Source: an uncultured Roseovarius sp. | GTDB lineage: Bacteria; Pseudomonadota; Alphaproteobacteria; Rhodobacterales; Rhodobacteraceae | Length of the DNA: 64,000 nt | Assembly (NCBI GenBank): GCA_947499555.1 | Contig: CANMOU010000002.1 | Coordinates: forward strand, 135,001-199,000 | Direction of reading: 5' to 3' | Shown here: one piece after another, positions 53,500-61,415 of the stretch | Layout: each line of letters opens with the position of its first letter | Position numbering within the stretch: position 1 is the first letter of the stretch | The notes under the pieces: model-generated | Seen by the model: only the letters and a program-made list of their open reading frames with translations | What the model was told of the DNA's origin: nothing | Database searches by the model: none | Program-made: the position numbers and the translations under genes

Positions 53500-54765
53500 C
53501 TACAGCCACTCAGGGATGGTATCGCGATTTATCATCTCGTCAAAGGTCGGACGGGGCCGAATGACGGCAAATTGATGCTCATTCACCAGAACTTCCGGCA
53601 CGAGAGGCCGGGTATTGTATTCGCTGGCCATCACAGCGCCATAAGCGCCTGCACTGCGAAATGCCACCAAATCACCCGCTGCCACAGGTGGCATTACCCG
53701 TTCTTTGGCAAAGGTATCGCCAGATTCGCAGACCGGGCCGACTATATCGAACTTGGCCTGCTCAACACCCGGGCTGGGCTCCAGAACGGGGATAATATCG
53801 TGATAGGCATCATACATGGCCGGTCGGATCAGGTCATTCATCGCGCCATCGAGAATCAGAAAATCGCGGCCTTCGCCTGATTTTACGTAGATGACCCTGG
53901 TCACAAGAATGCCGGCATTGCCGGCCACAAGCCGCCCTGGTTCGATTTCGACCTCACATCCCAGATGTCCAACCGTTTCCTTGATCAGCGCGCCGTACTC
54001 CACCGGAAGCGGCGGGGCTTCGTTTGACCGCGTATAGGGAATGCCCAAGCCCCCGCCCAGATCAAGACGGCTGATCTCATGCCCGTCGGCGCGCAGCATC
54101 TCGGTCAGTTCCGCCACCTTTTCATAGGCCAGCCGGAACGGCGCCAGATCGGTCAACTGGCTGCCGATGTGAACATCGATGCCAATAACCTTCAGACCGG
54201 GAAGCGCCGCCGCCAGGGCATAGACCTCTCTGGCGCGCGCAATCGGGATGCCGAACTTGTTTTCGCTTTTCCCCGTGGCAATCTTGGCGTGGGTCTTGGC
54301 GTCGACATCGGGATTGACACGTACCGTGATCGGGGCCTCGACCCCCATTGCGGTTGCAACTTCGCTAAGCGCCTGCATCTCCGGTTCGCTCTCGACGTTG
54401 AACTGACGGATGCCGCCCTCAAGCGCCAGCCGCATTTCGTCCCGTGTCTTGCCGACGCCTGAAAAGACGATCCGCTCCCCCGGTACGCCAGCCGCCTTGG
54501 CGCGCAGGTATTCACCACCAGAGACCACATCCATCCCGGCACCGACATTGGCCAGCGTCTTCAGGATTGCCAGATTGCTCGCGGCCTTCATCGCGTAACA
54601 CACAAGATGCGGCAGCCCGTCGAGCGCTTCGTCGAAAAGCCGGAAATGACGGGTCAGGGTTGCCGTGGAATAGCAATAGAACGGCGTGCCTACCTGGGCC
54701 GCAATCTCTGCCACAGGCACGTCTTCGGCATGCAAAGCCCCGTCATTATAAAGAAAGTGATCCAT
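53500..54765 (-). CDS. lysA: Diaminopimelate decarboxylase
   Basis: 421 residues, fold type III PLP enzyme that makes lysine from meso-diaminopimelate. PLP lysine in VCYAMKAASNLAIL; phosphate-binding glycines in DLGGGLGIPY and EPGRLVAGNAG; the active-site cysteine in VGPVCESGDTFAKER. The start MDHFLYNDGALHAEDVPV is typical of the family. Part of argH-lipoprotein-DUF2834-lysA-DUF4175 on one strand. It should be distinguished from the decarboxylase at 20177-21349, which carries the ODC-type GPSCDSAD motif. Confidence 0.96.
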   Translation of the reverse strand: MDHFLYNDGALHAEDVPVAEIAAQVGTPFYCYSTATLTRHFRLFDEALDGLPHLVCYAMKAASNLAILKTLANVGAGMDVVSGGEYLRAKAAGVPGERIVFSGVGKTRDEMRLALEGGIRQFNVESEPEMQALSEVATAMGVEAPITVRVNPDVDAKTHAKIATGKSENKFGIPIARAREVYALAAALPGLKVIGIDVHIGSQLTDLAPFRLAYEKVAELTEMLRADGHEISRLDLGGGLGIPYTRSNEAPPLPVEYGALIKETVGHLGCEVEIEPGRLVAGNAGILVTRVIYVKSGEGRDFLILDGAMNDLIRPAMYDAYHDIIPVLEPSPGVEQAKFDIVGPVCESGDTFAKERVMPPVAAGDLVAFRSAGAYGAVMASEYNTRPLVPEVLVNEHQFAVIRPRPTFDEMINRDTIPEWL

Positions 54766-54789
54766 GCCGCTTCTTCTTGGCCAAAATGC

Positions 54790-55110
54790 TCAGTCGCCCG
54801 CCGCGCTGCGGTGGCGCATTCTCAAAAACAGATAGAGCGGCAATCCGCAACTGACGCCGATGCAAAAGGTCGCCGGAATGGCCACACATCCCAGCCAATC
54901 GCGCCGTCGCCCGGCTTCCCAGATGATCCAGAGCGTGAGGGCCACCGCCGCGATGGTGAGGTCCCAGACCAGACCGCTGGTGGCGGGATTGACGTGCCAG
55001 GCATCCACCATGGCCATGATGTCATAGCCGTTTTCGTCAAACCATTGCAGGAAATAGGCCATCGGGTGGATTGCGCCCCAAATGGCCAGCGCCAAGAAGA
55101 GATATTTCAA
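54790..55110 (-). CDS. DUF2834 family membrane protein
   Basis: 106 residues with three hydrophobic helices (YLFLALAIWGAIHPMAYFL, WDLTIAAVALTLWIIWEA, FCIGVSCGLPLYLFLRM), matching DUF2834. The TTG start at 55110 overlaps the upstream lipoprotein stop as TTGA. Starting later, at ATG 55062, would delete the family's N-terminal helix. The middle carries the conserved WFDENGYD. Function unknown. Located between the small lipoprotein gene and lysA. Confidence 0.82.
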   Translation of the reverse strand: MKYLFLALAIWGAIHPMAYFLQWFDENGYDIMAMVDAWHVNPATSGLVWDLTIAAVALTLWIIWEAGRRRDWLGCVAIPATFCIGVSCGLPLYLFLRMRHRSAAGD

Positions 55111-55364
55111 AAGAAGGTTCCCAGTGTCAGGCTGACATTGCCGCGATGAAGTGTCGTGGCCACGCCCCCGCCCACGCCGCGTGATCCGCCGGACAGGACA
55201 ACAGAGGTTGACGTGGTTGTTTGCGGGGCGTTCTGGGACACGGTCTCATCGGTTTCGGCCTCATCAACCGCCGGCGCTTCCGCCTGACCCGGTGGAATAG
55301 GCTCTCCGTCCACGCCGCAGGCCACGAGTGCCAGCAAACTCACAGAAGCAAACCATGTTCTCAT
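55107..55364 (-). CDS. Small lipoprotein between argH and DUF2834
   Basis: 85 residues. [17 protein letters not shown] is a lipoprotein signal with the lipobox cysteine at 16. The mature part is Pro/Ala/Glu/Thr-rich and ends in a Gly/Ser segment ([17 protein letters not shown]) with no known domain. The ATG overlaps the argH stop (ATGA), and its stop overlaps the next start, so it is translated in a tight run. Homologous small lipoproteins behind argH are common in Rhodobacteraceae; function unknown. Confidence 0.8.
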   Translation of the reverse strand: MRTWFASVSLLALVACGVDGEPIPPGQAEAPAVDEAETDETVSQNAPQTTTSTSVVLSGGSRGVGGGVATTLHRGNVSLTLGTFF

Positions 55365-56752
55365 TTCAGCGCCTCCTTCCAGCGCGCGACCTGTTCACGC
55401 ACACGGACTGGTGCGGTGCCACCATAGCTTTGGCGTGAAGCAACAGAATTGTGCACGCCAAGCACATCATAGACCGTTTCGTTGATTTCGCCATGCACGG
55501 TTTGCATGTCGGCAAGGCTTAGCTCTGGCAGGTCGCAGCCTTGCGCCTCGGCCTTGGCCACCAAAGCGCCGGTGATATGATGCGCCTCGCGGAACGGCAG
55601 GCCCAACACGCGCACCAGCCAGTCGGCCAGATCGGTGGCCGTGGAAAAGCCTGATCCGGCCGCCGCCTCAAGGCTTTCTCGATTGGCGCTCATGTCGCGC
55701 ACCATACCGTTCATCGCCGCCAGCGCCAGCATCAGATTGTCAGCGGCATCAAAGACCTGTTCCTTGTCTTCCTGCATGTCTTTTGAGTAGGTCAGCGGCA
55801 GGCCCTTCATCACTGTCATAAGCGCCACGTTGGCCCCGAAAATCCGGCCAATCTTGGCCCGGATGAGTTCCGCGGCATCTGGATTTTTCTTCTGCGGCAT
55901 AATCGAGGACCCAGTCGAGAACCGGTCAGACAAGGCCACGAAGCGAAACTGCGCCGAGGACCAGATCACCAGTTCCTCGGCCAGACGGCTCAGATGCATG
56001 GCACAGATGCTCGCCGTGCTGAGAAATTCGAGCGCAAAGTCCCGGTCGCTCACCGCATCAAGGCTGTTGGCGGCGGGCCGGTCAAAGCCCAGCGCCTCTG
56101 CCGTCATTTCCCGGTCAATCGGAAAGGATGTGCCGGCCAGTGCGGCGGCACCCAGCGGACTTTCGTTCATCCGCGCGCGCCCGTCCCGCACCCGGCTCAG
56201 ATCGCGGCCAAACATCTCGACATAGGCCATCATGTGATGGCCCCATGTCACGGGCTGGGCGGTCTGAAGATGGGTGAAACCCGGCATGACCCAGCCGGCA
56301 CCAGCCTCGGCCTGGTCCAAGAACGCCTCAATGAGCGTGATCAGCCCTGTTTCAAAAGCGTCAAACTGATCGCGCACCCACAGCTTAAAGTCGGTGGCGA
56401 CCTGATCATTACGGCTGCGCCCCGTATGCAAGCGCCCAGCAGGCTCGCCAATCACCTCTTTCAGGCGGGCTTCGACATTCATGTGGATGTCTTCCAGCGC
56501 CGTGGAAAACTCAAACGATCCGCTTTCAATTTCTGACAAGACCGTGAGCAGGCCTTCCCGAATGGCCTCGGCATCCTTATCAGTCACTATGCCTGTGCTC
56601 GCCAACATGGCGGCATGGGCCCTTGAACCTGCGATGTCCTGAGCCGCCATACGCTTGTCGAATCCGATTGAGGCATTAATTGCCTCCATAATCGCATCCG
56701 GCCCAGCGGCAAAACGGCCGCCCCACATCTGGTTTGAGGTCTTTTTTGTCAT
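55361..56752 (-). CDS. argH: Argininosuccinate lyase
   Basis: 463 residues. Last step of arginine synthesis, releasing fumarate. The signature [20 protein letters not shown] is intact and carries the catalytic serine of the fumarase superfamily; [19 protein letters not shown] and [15 protein letters not shown] are the other conserved regions. GAGGGG lies 8 bp before the ATG. It is first of the five-gene run ending in the DUF4175 gene and is divergent from the TlpA-like gene, with only 22 bp between starts. Confidence 0.97.
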   Translation of the reverse strand: MTKKTSNQMWGGRFAAGPDAIMEAINASIGFDKRMAAQDIAGSRAHAAMLASTGIVTDKDAEAIREGLLTVLSEIESGSFEFSTALEDIHMNVEARLKEVIGEPAGRLHTGRSRNDQVATDFKLWVRDQFDAFETGLITLIEAFLDQAEAGAGWVMPGFTHLQTAQPVTWGHHMMAYVEMFGRDLSRVRDGRARMNESPLGAAALAGTSFPIDREMTAEALGFDRPAANSLDAVSDRDFALEFLSTASICAMHLSRLAEELVIWSSAQFRFVALSDRFSTGSSIMPQKKNPDAAELIRAKIGRIFGANVALMTVMKGLPLTYSKDMQEDKEQVFDAADNLMLALAAMNGMVRDMSANRESLEAAAGSGFSTATDLADWLVRVLGLPFREAHHITGALVAKAEAQGCDLPELSLADMQTVHGEINETVYDVLGVHNSVASRQSYGGTAPVRVREQVARWKEALK

Positions 56753-56774
56753 GTCCCAGCCCCTCGGAGGCCCT

Positions 56775-57332
56775 ATGAATGTAAAGTCCTTGGTCCTTTA
56801 TATGGCCCTTGCCTTCGGTGCAAACGCCGCGCTTGCGGATTCTGCGTCGATTGCCGATTTGCGCGACGGGGACATGAGAAAGCTGGTCGTGCATTCCGAA
56901 CCACGGGCAGTGTCGGACACACCGTTCAATGCCGAGGATGGCGGCCAGATGTCGCTCAGGGACTTTGAGGGCAAGGTTGTCGCGGTGAACTTCTGGGCCG
57001 TCTGGTGCGCGCCGTGCCGACATGAGATGCCGATGCTTTCGGACTTGCAGACCGAATTGGGCGGCGATGATTTTGAAGTTGTCACCATCGCCATGGGTCG
57101 TAACGCGCCGCAAGCCATGGTGCAGTTCTTTGGCGAGATCGGCGTAGAGAACCTTCCACTGCACGCCGACCCGCGCATGGGTCTCTCGCGCGAGATGGGT
57201 GTTTTTGGCCTGCCCGTCACGATACTTCTGGATCGCAACGGACAGGAAGTGGCGCGGCTGCAGGGGGATGCAGAGTGGAACTCGGAAAGTTCCAAGACCA
57301 TCATCCGCGCGATGATTGACGCAGGTGCTTAA
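56775..57332 (+). CDS. TlpA/ResA-like exported thioredoxin-family protein
   Basis: 185 residues. A signal peptide ([21 protein letters not shown]) precedes a thioredoxin fold with the redox motif [16 protein letters not shown] and the cis-proline region [18 protein letters not shown]. TlpA proteins reduce periplasmic disulfides, often for cytochrome maturation. The start at 56775 is taken because GGAGG is 4 bp upstream and the signal peptide then begins at once; an in-frame ATG at 56751 would overlap argH. Its stop overlaps that of the convergent small exported protein gene by four bases. Confidence 0.9.
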   Translation: MNVKSLVLYMALAFGANAALADSASIADLRDGDMRKLVVHSEPRAVSDTPFNAEDGGQMSLRDFEGKVVAVNFWAVWCAPCRHEMPMLSDLQTELGGDDFEVVTIAMGRNAPQAMVQFFGEIGVENLPLHADPRMGLSREMGVFGLPVTILLDRNGQEVARLQGDAEWNSESSKTIIRAMIDAGA

Positions 57333-57571
57333 CGGCTCTGCGCTTCGTCCCCGAGCTTCGGAGCAGTGGCCTCTGATACGGGGCTCGTGAGCGGTGTTGT
57401 GCGGCCTTGTGTGACCTCGGCGTCAGGCTTGGGTGACGTCTTGTCACCAAAGGCCCCGTCTGCGGGCCAGGTTCCCGGGACATCAAAGGATGATGTGGTG
57501 GCCATGACGGCGGCGGGGCCTGCGCCGATTGCGATTGCAATGACACCTGCGGTCATAAACTGTTTCAACAT
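57329..57571 (-). CDS. Small exported protein of unknown function
   Basis: 80 residues. MLKQFMTAGVIAIAIGAGPA is a signal peptide (cleavage likely after AVMA). The mature region is short, Pro/Thr/Asp-rich and apparently disordered (WPADGAFGDKTSPKPDAE). AAGGAG is 7 bp upstream of the ATG, a strong ribosome site. Located downstream of an AraC regulator and convergent with the TlpA gene. No family recognised. Confidence 0.7.
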   Translation of the reverse strand: MLKQFMTAGVIAIAIGAGPAAVMATTSSFDVPGTWPADGAFGDKTSPKPDAEVTQGRTTPLTSPVSEATAPKLGDEAQSR

Positions 57572-57675
57572 GTAGAGACTCCTTTTCGGACTGTGTGAGG
57601 CTCAACATGTGATGGGCGGGGGCGGTCTTCCCTTCGGTTTCGAAATCGCGCGGTATTTTTTGGAATTGAGGCGCT

Positions 57676-58731
57676 TTATGCAGAAATCGAGGCGTATCCG
57701 TCGAGCTGCTGACGTCTGAAATCCGTGGGCGTTTGACCTGTCATTGCGCGAAACGCCTTGTTGAAGGGCGCAAGAGAGGCAAAGCCGCATTCATAGGCGA
57801 TCTCAAGGATCGTCTGATGCGCACGGTCAGGGGCGGCCAGAACGTCTTTGGCGGCATCAATACGATAGCCATTGACGAAAGTCGCGAAGTTCCGAAAGCC
57901 GAGATCCTGGTTGATGGCCTTGCGCAGACGGTGTTCCGGCAGGGCGAGGTGTTCGGCCATGGCCCCGATGGTAAGCCCTTCGCGCCGCCAGAGCTCTTCC
58001 TGCATGGCCAGTTCGATCCGGTCCAGGGTCTGTTTGTCCACCAAACGAATGCTGGCGGCGACCGGTTTGGCGCGGAGTGCTTCATGGGTCCAGATATCGC
58101 TGCCTGGGCGCAAGGCCCAATGGGCAAACACCACGGCAAAAGCCAGAAGCGCCATGGCATGAGCGGTGCCGTACCATTCCGGGCGCGCCGCGGCGTCGAT
58201 TGACAGGTCAAGAATGGACTTCGACACTCCGAAAAGGGCGACCGCACTAACAAACACCACCCGAAAAGAGCGCCGCGCCTCGACCAGATCGCAGGCGGCG
58301 GTTCGGATCACCACAACCAGCAGGCCTAGGTAAAGCGCAAGATCGAGAGCGACCTGAAGCAGGCCCAGTGAGAGCGGCGAAAAAGCGAGCGCGGTGATCG
58401 AGGCCGCAAGCGCGAAAAGGCCAAGCCACGCAACACGCTGTTCCTTGGGTTCGAGGAAAATATCCAGCACGAACCATGTCAGGGCAAGCGGCATGAATTC
58501 CTTGAACACCAGCGCGATGTTTTGTGCCTGCGGCGACCAGACGGTTCCCATCCCCTGCTCAACCGCCATAGCAGCAGAGAGCGATACGGCGATGGCCCCA
58601 AGCGAGTAGGATTTCAGCCGTGTCTCGCGGCCAAACCACAGGATGATGAAGCACAGCATGCAGACCCCAATCAGGGCACCGCGGATAAGAAGATCAATTT
58701 CGGCCAGCACGAGCGGATCCTTCTGTGACAC
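57676..58731 (-). CDS. AraC-family regulator with N-terminal membrane domain
   Basis: 351 residues. The first 220 form about six membrane helices (LIRGALIGVCMLCFIILWFG, LGAIAVSLSAAMAVEQG and others). The C-terminal about 100 residues are an AraC HTH domain: LTIGAMAEHLALPEHRLRKA is the first HTH, and ILEIAYECGFASLAPFNKAF then MTGQTPTDFRR the second. A membrane-embedded sensor fused to a DNA-binding domain is implied; the signal is unknown. The start is GTG. The gene is divergent from ttcA, and the shared region contains an 11-bp inverted repeat. Downstream is the small exported protein gene. Confidence 0.86.
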   Translation of the reverse strand: MSQKDPLVLAEIDLLIRGALIGVCMLCFIILWFGRETRLKSYSLGAIAVSLSAAMAVEQGMGTVWSPQAQNIALVFKEFMPLALTWFVLDIFLEPKEQRVAWLGLFALAASITALAFSPLSLGLLQVALDLALYLGLLVVVIRTAACDLVEARRSFRVVFVSAVALFGVSKSILDLSIDAAARPEWYGTAHAMALLAFAVVFAHWALRPGSDIWTHEALRAKPVAASIRLVDKQTLDRIELAMQEELWRREGLTIGAMAEHLALPEHRLRKAINQDLGFRNFATFVNGYRIDAAKDVLAAPDRAHQTILEIAYECGFASLAPFNKAFRAMTGQTPTDFRRQQLDGYASISA

Positions 58732-58766
58732 CTGCCCTATATATGAAGGCTAAGTGGTGTTGGCTT

Positions 58767-58805
58767 ATCGATTTCTCAAAAACGGTCACTTTTCGAGGAA
58801 TCGAT
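58767..58805. promoter_or_regulatory. Inverted repeat in the araC-ttcA divergent region
   Basis: ATCGATTTCTC and GAGGAATCGAT, 10 of 11 pairs, separated by 17 bases. It lies 36 bp from the AraC GTG start and 62 bp from the ttcA ATG. It is a candidate operator of the adjacent regulator. Confidence 0.4.
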
Positions 58806-58866
58806 GACCTACGATCCTCCTCGGGCCGCTTGCCGCAGAGCGTGAAACTGGCTAAAGCCTCGGCTC

Positions 58867-59736
58867 ATGTTAGATGAGGCCGACGATATCCATCCGCTGT
58901 TTTCCGGCGCGCCCAAAACCACCGAGTTCCGCAAGCTGCGCAAGCGGCTTGTGCGCAATGCGCGCGAGGCCATCGAGGCCTACAGGATGGTGGAAAAGGA
59001 TGCGCGCTGGCTTGTGTGTCTGTCGGGAGGCAAGGACAGCTATACCCTTCTGGCCATTCTCCATGAGCTGAAATGGCGGGGGCTTTTGCCAGTCGATCTT
59101 CTGGCCTGCAATCTTGATCAGGGGCAGCCGGGCTTTCCGGCGACTGTGTTGCCGAAGTTCCTTGAAGACATGGGCGTGCCGCATCGGATTGAGTATCAGG
59201 ACACCTATTCCGTGGTGGTCGACAAGGTGCCGCAGGGGCGAACCTACTGCGCACTCTGCTCGCGACTGCGCCGGGGGCATCTTTACCGGATCGCGCGCGA
59301 AGAGGGTTGTTCGGCGGTGGTGCTGGGCCATCATCGAGATGATATTCTTGAGACTTTTTTCATGAACCTCTTTCACGGCGGGCGGCTTGCCACGATGCCA
59401 CCGAAGCTTGTCAATGAAGAAGGGGATCTGTTCGTTTACCGACCGCTGGCCCATGTGGCCGAGGAAGATTGCGAGCGCTTTGCCAATGCGATGAATTACC
59501 CGATCATTCCCTGTGACCTCTGCGGGTCGCAAGACGGGCTGCAGCGCCAGCAGGTCAAGCAGATCCTCGATGGCTGGGAGGCGCGCAGTCCAGGGCGGAG
59601 GCAGGTGATGTTCCGCGCATTGATGAATGCCCGTCCCTCGCATCTGCTTGACCCCAAACTCTTCGATTTTGCCGGACTTGAGCGTCGATCGGTCAAATTT
59701 GATGCAAATGACGCAGGTCTGCCGCGTCTGCGTTAA
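58867..59736 (+). CDS. ttcA: TtcA, tRNA 2-thiocytidine(32) synthetase
   Basis: 289 residues. It adds sulfur to C32 of certain tRNAs using ATP and a [4Fe-4S] cluster. The PP-loop is [20 protein letters not shown]; cluster cysteines lie in [13 protein letters not shown] and a later [30 protein letters not shown] matches the family. Length fits TtcA. It is divergent from the AraC gene. The GGDEF-EAL gene starts immediately after its TAA. Confidence 0.95.
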   Translation: MLDEADDIHPLFSGAPKTTEFRKLRKRLVRNAREAIEAYRMVEKDARWLVCLSGGKDSYTLLAILHELKWRGLLPVDLLACNLDQGQPGFPATVLPKFLEDMGVPHRIEYQDTYSVVVDKVPQGRTYCALCSRLRRGHLYRIAREEGCSAVVLGHHRDDILETFFMNLFHGGRLATMPPKLVNEEGDLFVYRPLAHVAEEDCERFANAMNYPIIPCDLCGSQDGLQRQQVKQILDGWEARSPGRRQVMFRALMNARPSHLLDPKLFDFAGLERRSVKFDANDAGLPRLR

Positions 59737-60555
59737 ATGCATGTTGAGACTAGCCAATTAGCTTTCGGTCCAAATGCAGGGCGGAAACGGATGCATCGTC
59801 GCAACTTCAATCTGGGTAATCGCTGGAAAGTACCATCTGTGCTGGCAAGCCCGCAAGCTCTGGCACTCTGGCCTGCCGCGACCTTGGCCCTTGTCTGGTT
59901 TGGTGGTCAGCCGGTTCTTCTGATCATACTCGTCATTCTGCCATTGTTGCTCGCGCCTCCGAAATTTTTCGAACAAAACAAGAACAATTCTAGAAAAACC
60001 GATGGCTTTGAAAATGCGGTCGAAGACGCGCTTTCACAGGCGGCGCGCCGATTCAGGAAAACCGCCTGCATGATCGCGGAAATCGACAGTTTTGAGCAAC
60101 TTCGCGATCGCTTCGGATTGTCGGACACAGAAGATATTCAAGTAAAGCTGGCAACCCGCCTCGTTCTTGCCATCAGAGATTGCGATCAGGTGTATCCTCT
60201 GGCACCGGGTCAGTTCGGATTTGTGATTGACCCCGTGCGCCAGTTTGATGCCGACATCGCCTTGCAAATGGCCAAACGTGTCCAGGATGCTTTGCAGGAA
60301 CCCATCTCGGTTGGGTCTGCGACGGCACATGTTTCGGTTTCAATAGGTGTCTGTCTGGAAGGTTCGATTCGCAGTCGGACGAGCCTGGAGCTGATCGACG
60401 CGACTTTTGCCGCGCTCATGGACGCGCGCCGAAACGCGCCGTCGGCGATCCGGATGTACAGCCCCGGCCTGCTTCATGCCACAGCAGATGAAACAGACGG
60501 GGAAGAAGAGGTGCTTCATGCGCTGAAGATGGGTCAGATCTGCGCCTGGTTTTAA
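59737..60555 (+). CDS. Degenerate GGDEF-domain protein; N-terminal half of an interrupted GGDEF-EAL gene
   Basis: 272 residues up to a TAA at 60553-60555. Two adjacent hydrophobic segments at about 40-68 (ALWPAATLALVWFGG, LLIILVILPLLLAP) are followed by a diguanylate-cyclase-like domain. The GGDEF signature is replaced by YPLAPGQFGFVI, so cyclase activity is unlikely. The frame continues in the EAL half: the codons around the stop read Trp-Phe-stop-Pro-Gln-Val, and EAL proteins usually have Phe-Gln-Pro-Gln-Val here, so a CAA-to-TAA change is likely. It would be one protein of about 519 residues. Either this is a pseudogene, or the stop separates two working parts. ATG 59737 abuts the ttcA stop; ATG 59791 is an alternative. 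Confidence 0.75.
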   Translation: MHVETSQLAFGPNAGRKRMHRRNFNLGNRWKVPSVLASPQALALWPAATLALVWFGGQPVLLIILVILPLLLAPPKFFEQNKNNSRKTDGFENAVEDALSQAARRFRKTACMIAEIDSFEQLRDRFGLSDTEDIQVKLATRLVLAIRDCDQVYPLAPGQFGFVIDPVRQFDADIALQMAKRVQDALQEPISVGSATAHVSVSIGVCLEGSIRSRTSLELIDATFAALMDARRNAPSAIRMYSPGLLHATADETDGEEEVLHALKMGQICAWF

Positions 60556-60561
60556 CCGCAA

Positions 60562-61296
60562 GTGTCCACAGACACCGGAGAAATTAGCGGATTTGAGGCG
60601 CTCGCACGGTGGGAGCATCCAGAGCGCGGCGTTATCCCGCCCTCGGAGTTCCTGCCGATCATTGACCGGCTTGGAAAGGCCCATCCGCTGGCCGACAAGA
60701 TTCTCTCCGACGCGTTTCAGGCCTTGCAGAAATGGGAGTCGATGGGCGTATTCATCGCGCAGGTGGGCGTGAATTTCTCGCAAGAGGTTTTGCGTGATCC
60801 GAAGCTTGTGGATCGCATTGCTTTTCAGCTCGACGCGTTTGACCTTGAACCGGACCGTCTTGCCGTGGAGATTTTGGAAAGCGTCTTCTCGTCGTCCGAG
60901 GATGACACGATTACCACAAACCTCCGACGACTGGCCGCGATGGGATGCCAGATTGATCTCGATGATTTCGGAACGGCCAATGCCTCTATCTCCACCATCC
61001 GGCGGTTCGCCGTCAAACGGCTGAAAATTGACCGGTCTTTCATTTCCAAGGTGGATTGCGATCCGGAGCAACAGCGCATGGTGAACGCGATACAGCTCAT
61101 GGCCGAACAGCTTTCCGTCGAAACGCTGGCGGAAGGCGTGGAAACAGCAGGCGAGCATGCCATGCTGGCGCAGCTTGGCTGCCAATATGTGCAAGGATAT
61201 GGCCTTGGCCGCCCGATGCCGTTTGAGGCAACGTTTGACTGGATCAAGACCCATCAGGCGCGCCAGCAGAAACCGCCGAAGATCGGGCAGGCATAA
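60562..61296 (+). CDS. EAL-domain phosphodiesterase; C-terminal half of an interrupted GGDEF-EAL gene
   Basis: 244 residues in the same frame as the preceding gene. From a GTG six bases after the TAA it reads an EAL domain: FEALARW (EAL), VNFSQ, LAVEILES, DLDDFGTANASIS, LKIDRSF, AEGVET and QGYGLGRP. All metal- and substrate-site residues of the phosphodiesterase appear present, so hydrolysis of cyclic-di-GMP is chemically possible if it is expressed. No clear ribosome site precedes the GTG, so expression probably depends on readthrough or reinitiation. In close relatives it is expected to be joined to the upstream half. Confidence 0.72.
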   Translation: MSTDTGEISGFEALARWEHPERGVIPPSEFLPIIDRLGKAHPLADKILSDAFQALQKWESMGVFIAQVGVNFSQEVLRDPKLVDRIAFQLDAFDLEPDRLAVEILESVFSSSEDDTITTNLRRLAAMGCQIDLDDFGTANASISTIRRFAVKRLKIDRSFISKVDCDPEQQRMVNAIQLMAEQLSVETLAEGVETAGEHAMLAQLGCQYVQGYGLGRPMPFEATFDWIKTHQARQQKPPKIGQA

Positions 61297-61415
61297 CCCT
61301 TTGGCGCATCCGAAGCCGATCAAGCCACAAGGAATCTGCGCATACCCCTTGACCTTTGGCCTCGCACTCTGTTGAACCCCCGGGGTGACAAACAGCGATT
61401 AGGTGGTCATCTGCG

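Noticed and set aside
60553-60555. Selenocysteine or programmed readthrough at the TAA
   Set aside because: Selenocysteine uses TGA, and no stimulatory element or family precedent is visible; a plain nonsense change explains it better.
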